From Blastocladiella emersonii ATCC 22665 (taxonomy: Eukaryota; Blastocladiomycota; Blastocladiomycetes; Blastocladiales; Blastocladiaceae), in NCBI GenBank assembly GCA_025594325.1, contig JANHCV010000005.1, forward strand, positions 1,453,501-1,517,500: a stretch of 64,000 nt of DNA, in the 5' to 3' direction. A program made the translations under genes and the position numbers. Under the pieces are notes generated by a model. The model worked only from the letters and a program-made list of their open reading frames with translations. It searched no databases and had not been told where the DNA came from. This document shows positions 62,098-64,000 of the stretch, piece after piece (within the stretch, counting starts at the first letter, position 1; each line of letters begins with the position of its first letter).

Positions 62098-63318
62098 CTC
62101 AATTACGCGCTCTCGACCCCCGACCAGGATGTCAAGACCTTGACCTTTGCCCCGTGCAACATGAATGCTGATTCCGCTTGATCTCTCCTTCTCCCTCCGA
62201 CCGTCGCAACGCTCAAGTTCAATGGCATGCGCCACGACGTTCCGCGCAGCGCGCCAAATGCCGCACCTGGACTGCTGTTCCCTGACTCTGTCATGGCGCT
62301 TCACTTCACACTTTTGCGCGTCAAGGGTAGCGGTGGTGCAGCTTTTGGGAGCCTCTTCCCCGCCAAGCTCGACGCTTTGACCTTCTACGTGTACGAGTTC
62401 GACGCGCTCAAGGACGCTACAACCTTGTTCTCGTGCCTTCCAGCGTCTCTTCAAACGCTTTTCTTCCAGCGCTGCGAGTTTTCGCGCAAAAACCTCGGTA
62501 CTGATCCATACTATGACCGTGGCCTCAGCTCGTTGCCCAATCCAGAGTCAGGCTCCCACCCAAGCCCAACTTCCAAGTCGCCATCCGCTTCCCTCGTCGT
62601 TTTAAAGCCGTCGCGCGCTACACCCGCTGTTGGCGCGTTGCTGCGCTTGATTCCGACGGGGCTCAAACGACTCTCCATGCGAGAGTGAGCGCTGACCGCA
62701 GCGGACGTTATAGCGCTTGCCAAATGCTTTCCAACCAGTCTCACGCTTCTCGATCTCTCCTCCAATTATCCACGTTGCGGCGCAGTGCAGCACCTCGCCC
62801 CACTGCTTCCCGCGAGCCTGGAAACGCTCAACCTCAGGGGATTTGCAATGAATGCCCTTGATCTCGCGAGCCTTGCAGAAAACCTTCCGGGCCGGCTCCG
62901 CAGTCTCAAGCTGGGCAGCTACAAGTGTGCCGATTTGGATCCGAACCCAAGGGAGCAGGCACGTCGCCAGCTGGTTCTCGCCATCGCAAAGCTGCCTCTT
63001 GTCGAAACTCTCTGGGTTCGCGGATTGAGTCTCACTGACGCAGACCTGACTATTCTTCTCGACGGGCTGCTGCTGCAAGGGAACGTGAAAGAACTCGACC
63101 TGTCAGGCAGCTCGCTCACAGTTGCCTCTGTCGCCACGCTTGTGCGATTTGCCGAAGGTCTCTCCCACGTTCTTCAGTTTATCATGGGAGAGTCCGGAAT
63201 CCCCAGAAATTTGCAGCAGCCGCTGTACAAAAGCCCGCGTATCAGGCTCGTCATGTACATGTTGCCAGAGTTGCCTCCGCCCGAGTGGTCCGAGACTCCG
63301 CCTGGCCCGGAACTGTGA
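62098..63318 (+). pseudogene. Leucine-rich-repeat gene, 3' part, downstream of the DIRS element
   Basis: The frame that ended at 56797 continues here: LNYALSTPDQDVKTLTFAP. It goes on with leucine-rich repeats: TVATLKFNGMRHDV, LPASLQTLFFQRCEF, FPTSLTLLDLSSN, LLPASLETLNLRGFAMNALD, LPGRLRSLKLGSYKCA, LVETLWVRGLSLTDADLTIL, NVKELDLSGSSLTVAS. The repeats run to a TGA at 63316-63318. Two in-frame TGA codons (about 62179 and 62686-62688) interrupt it, so it was already dead or has decayed after the insertion. Spacing of 25-30 residues per repeat fits the ribonuclease-inhibitor or plant-type LRR class. Confidence 0.78.
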
Positions 63319-63552
63319 ATATCGTTGTGATTGTATAATTTGTGCCTTCTGTTTCGCCCGTGGAGTTTCGCCCGTGGAGTTTCGCCTGTGGAGTCTCAAC
63401 GAGCTGTGAGACGCGTCGCGATATCACGTTCGGCACGTGGGGCGCCTGGGCCAGCGTTTCAGGTTGTCCCTTGTTCCTCAAGCTCCTGCTCAAGCTCCTT
63501 GGTCGCGGCCCCAACGCTCCACGCTCAATGCACCTCAAGCAATGAAAACCGA

Positions 63553-64000
63553 TGGATCCCATACTTAACTTGCCGCACATTATTGAGAGAGTGCTTTGCT
63601 ATGCCGTAGCGGCGCACAGCGACCCAAACGACCTGCACAGGCTCGCCGAGTACGCGCGCGTCATGCGGTGCGCTGACATCCCAGGCGTGATCCACGCCAT
63701 CTTGCAAATCTGCCCTTTGCTCTCTATGGACGAGGCAAGCGCGTGCGGTAACGTCGCAGCTCTCAAGCTCTGGCGCCACTCAGGGTTGCCTCTCAATTCA
63801 CCTTTCCGACTGGCCCCCCAGGCCGAGGCTTGTGCCTGGGCGGTGTCATCATGTGAGCGGCGCTGGGGGGAAAACCCGCACCGCATCGCAGGGCGGATCG
63901 GCTCACGTGGTGGCGTTTCAGCCACACAGTGGGGGCGGTCAGAAAGGTCTATTACACTGTCGAGGCGCTTCTTGGAGCGGGCCGACATTTGCACTACCAA
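63553..64000 (+). CDS. Degenerate ankyrin-like family gene (3' end outside window)
   Basis: From the ATG at 63553 the frame is open to the right edge. It reads LNLPHIIERVLCYAVAAHSD, EYARVMRCADIPGVIHAIL and CGNVAALKLWRHSGLPLNSP. It is a tandem paralogue of the gene at 55946, about 60 percent identical by eye in the first 55 residues, and unlike that copy it has no frameshift. The N-terminal helix pair looks like a short F-box-like cap and the GNVAALKLW unit like a degenerate ankyrin repeat. Function unknown. Only the first 149 codons are seen, and an intron may begin within them. Confidence 0.65.

Overview
This window is eukaryotic nuclear DNA, very GC-rich, with short spliceosomal introns. 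Most introns run 50-100 nt, open with GTACG(T/C) and close with TAG. The gene set is fungal: a fused FAS beta/alpha type I fatty acid synthase, fungalysin M36 protease, CE4 chitin deacetylase, NOP9, LRG1-type LIM-RhoGAP, YME2/RNA12. A CPAP/SAS-4 (TCP10-domain) centriole protein points to a flagellated, zoosporic fungus. The GC content, degenerate ankyrin-like family and DIRS element fit Blastocladiomycota (Allomyces/Catenaria type). That placement is inference, not proof.

Layout. 1-4.5 kb is gene debris: a broken copy of FAS (beta C-terminus joined to alpha N-terminus) and a fragment of the DNA polymerase delta catalytic subunit. 4.5-26.6 kb is a dense housekeeping block: a divergent double-forkhead factor, fungalysin, a Q-rich protein with a UAP56-binding motif, an MMS2-like UEV, NOP9, a myosin essential light chain, exosome RRP45, its cofactor MPP6, CPAP/SAS-4, dolichyl-diphosphatase, a hypothetical gene, and TTC7/YPP1. 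From 9.9 to 26.6 kb the strands alternate strictly (-,+,-,+...), giving divergent pairs 200-300 bp apart and convergent tails 13-140 bp apart. 26.6-33 kb is an accessory island: a PIF/Harbinger element with a broken transposase, a whole and a partial LURP-one-like gene, short tandem repeats and a collapsed TTC7 pseudogene. 33-39.6 kb holds an unrecognised five-exon gene and an intact ten-exon Plavaka-like transposase-derived gene.

40-45.5 kb carries two predicted secreted or surface proteins (ricin-B-like lectin, CE4 deacetylase). 46.3-55.7 kb returns to core genes: a nucleolar-looking basic protein, a tetraspan protein with a His-rich loop, LRG1 and YME2. 55.9-64 kb is a tandem pair of degenerate ankyrin-like genes. 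The first, apparently continuing into leucine-rich repeats, is split by a complete 5.3-kb DIRS retrotransposon whose inverted repeats, internal complementary region, Gag, RT/RNase H and tyrosine recombinase can all be read.

Functional links: RRP45 and MPP6 (exosome core and exosome cofactor) share one 197-bp promoter region. NOP9, RRP45, MPP6 and the UBM protein all concern RNA maturation or export. CPAP concerns the centriole. Splice sites were assigned by eye and checked for reading phase; none has transcript support here.
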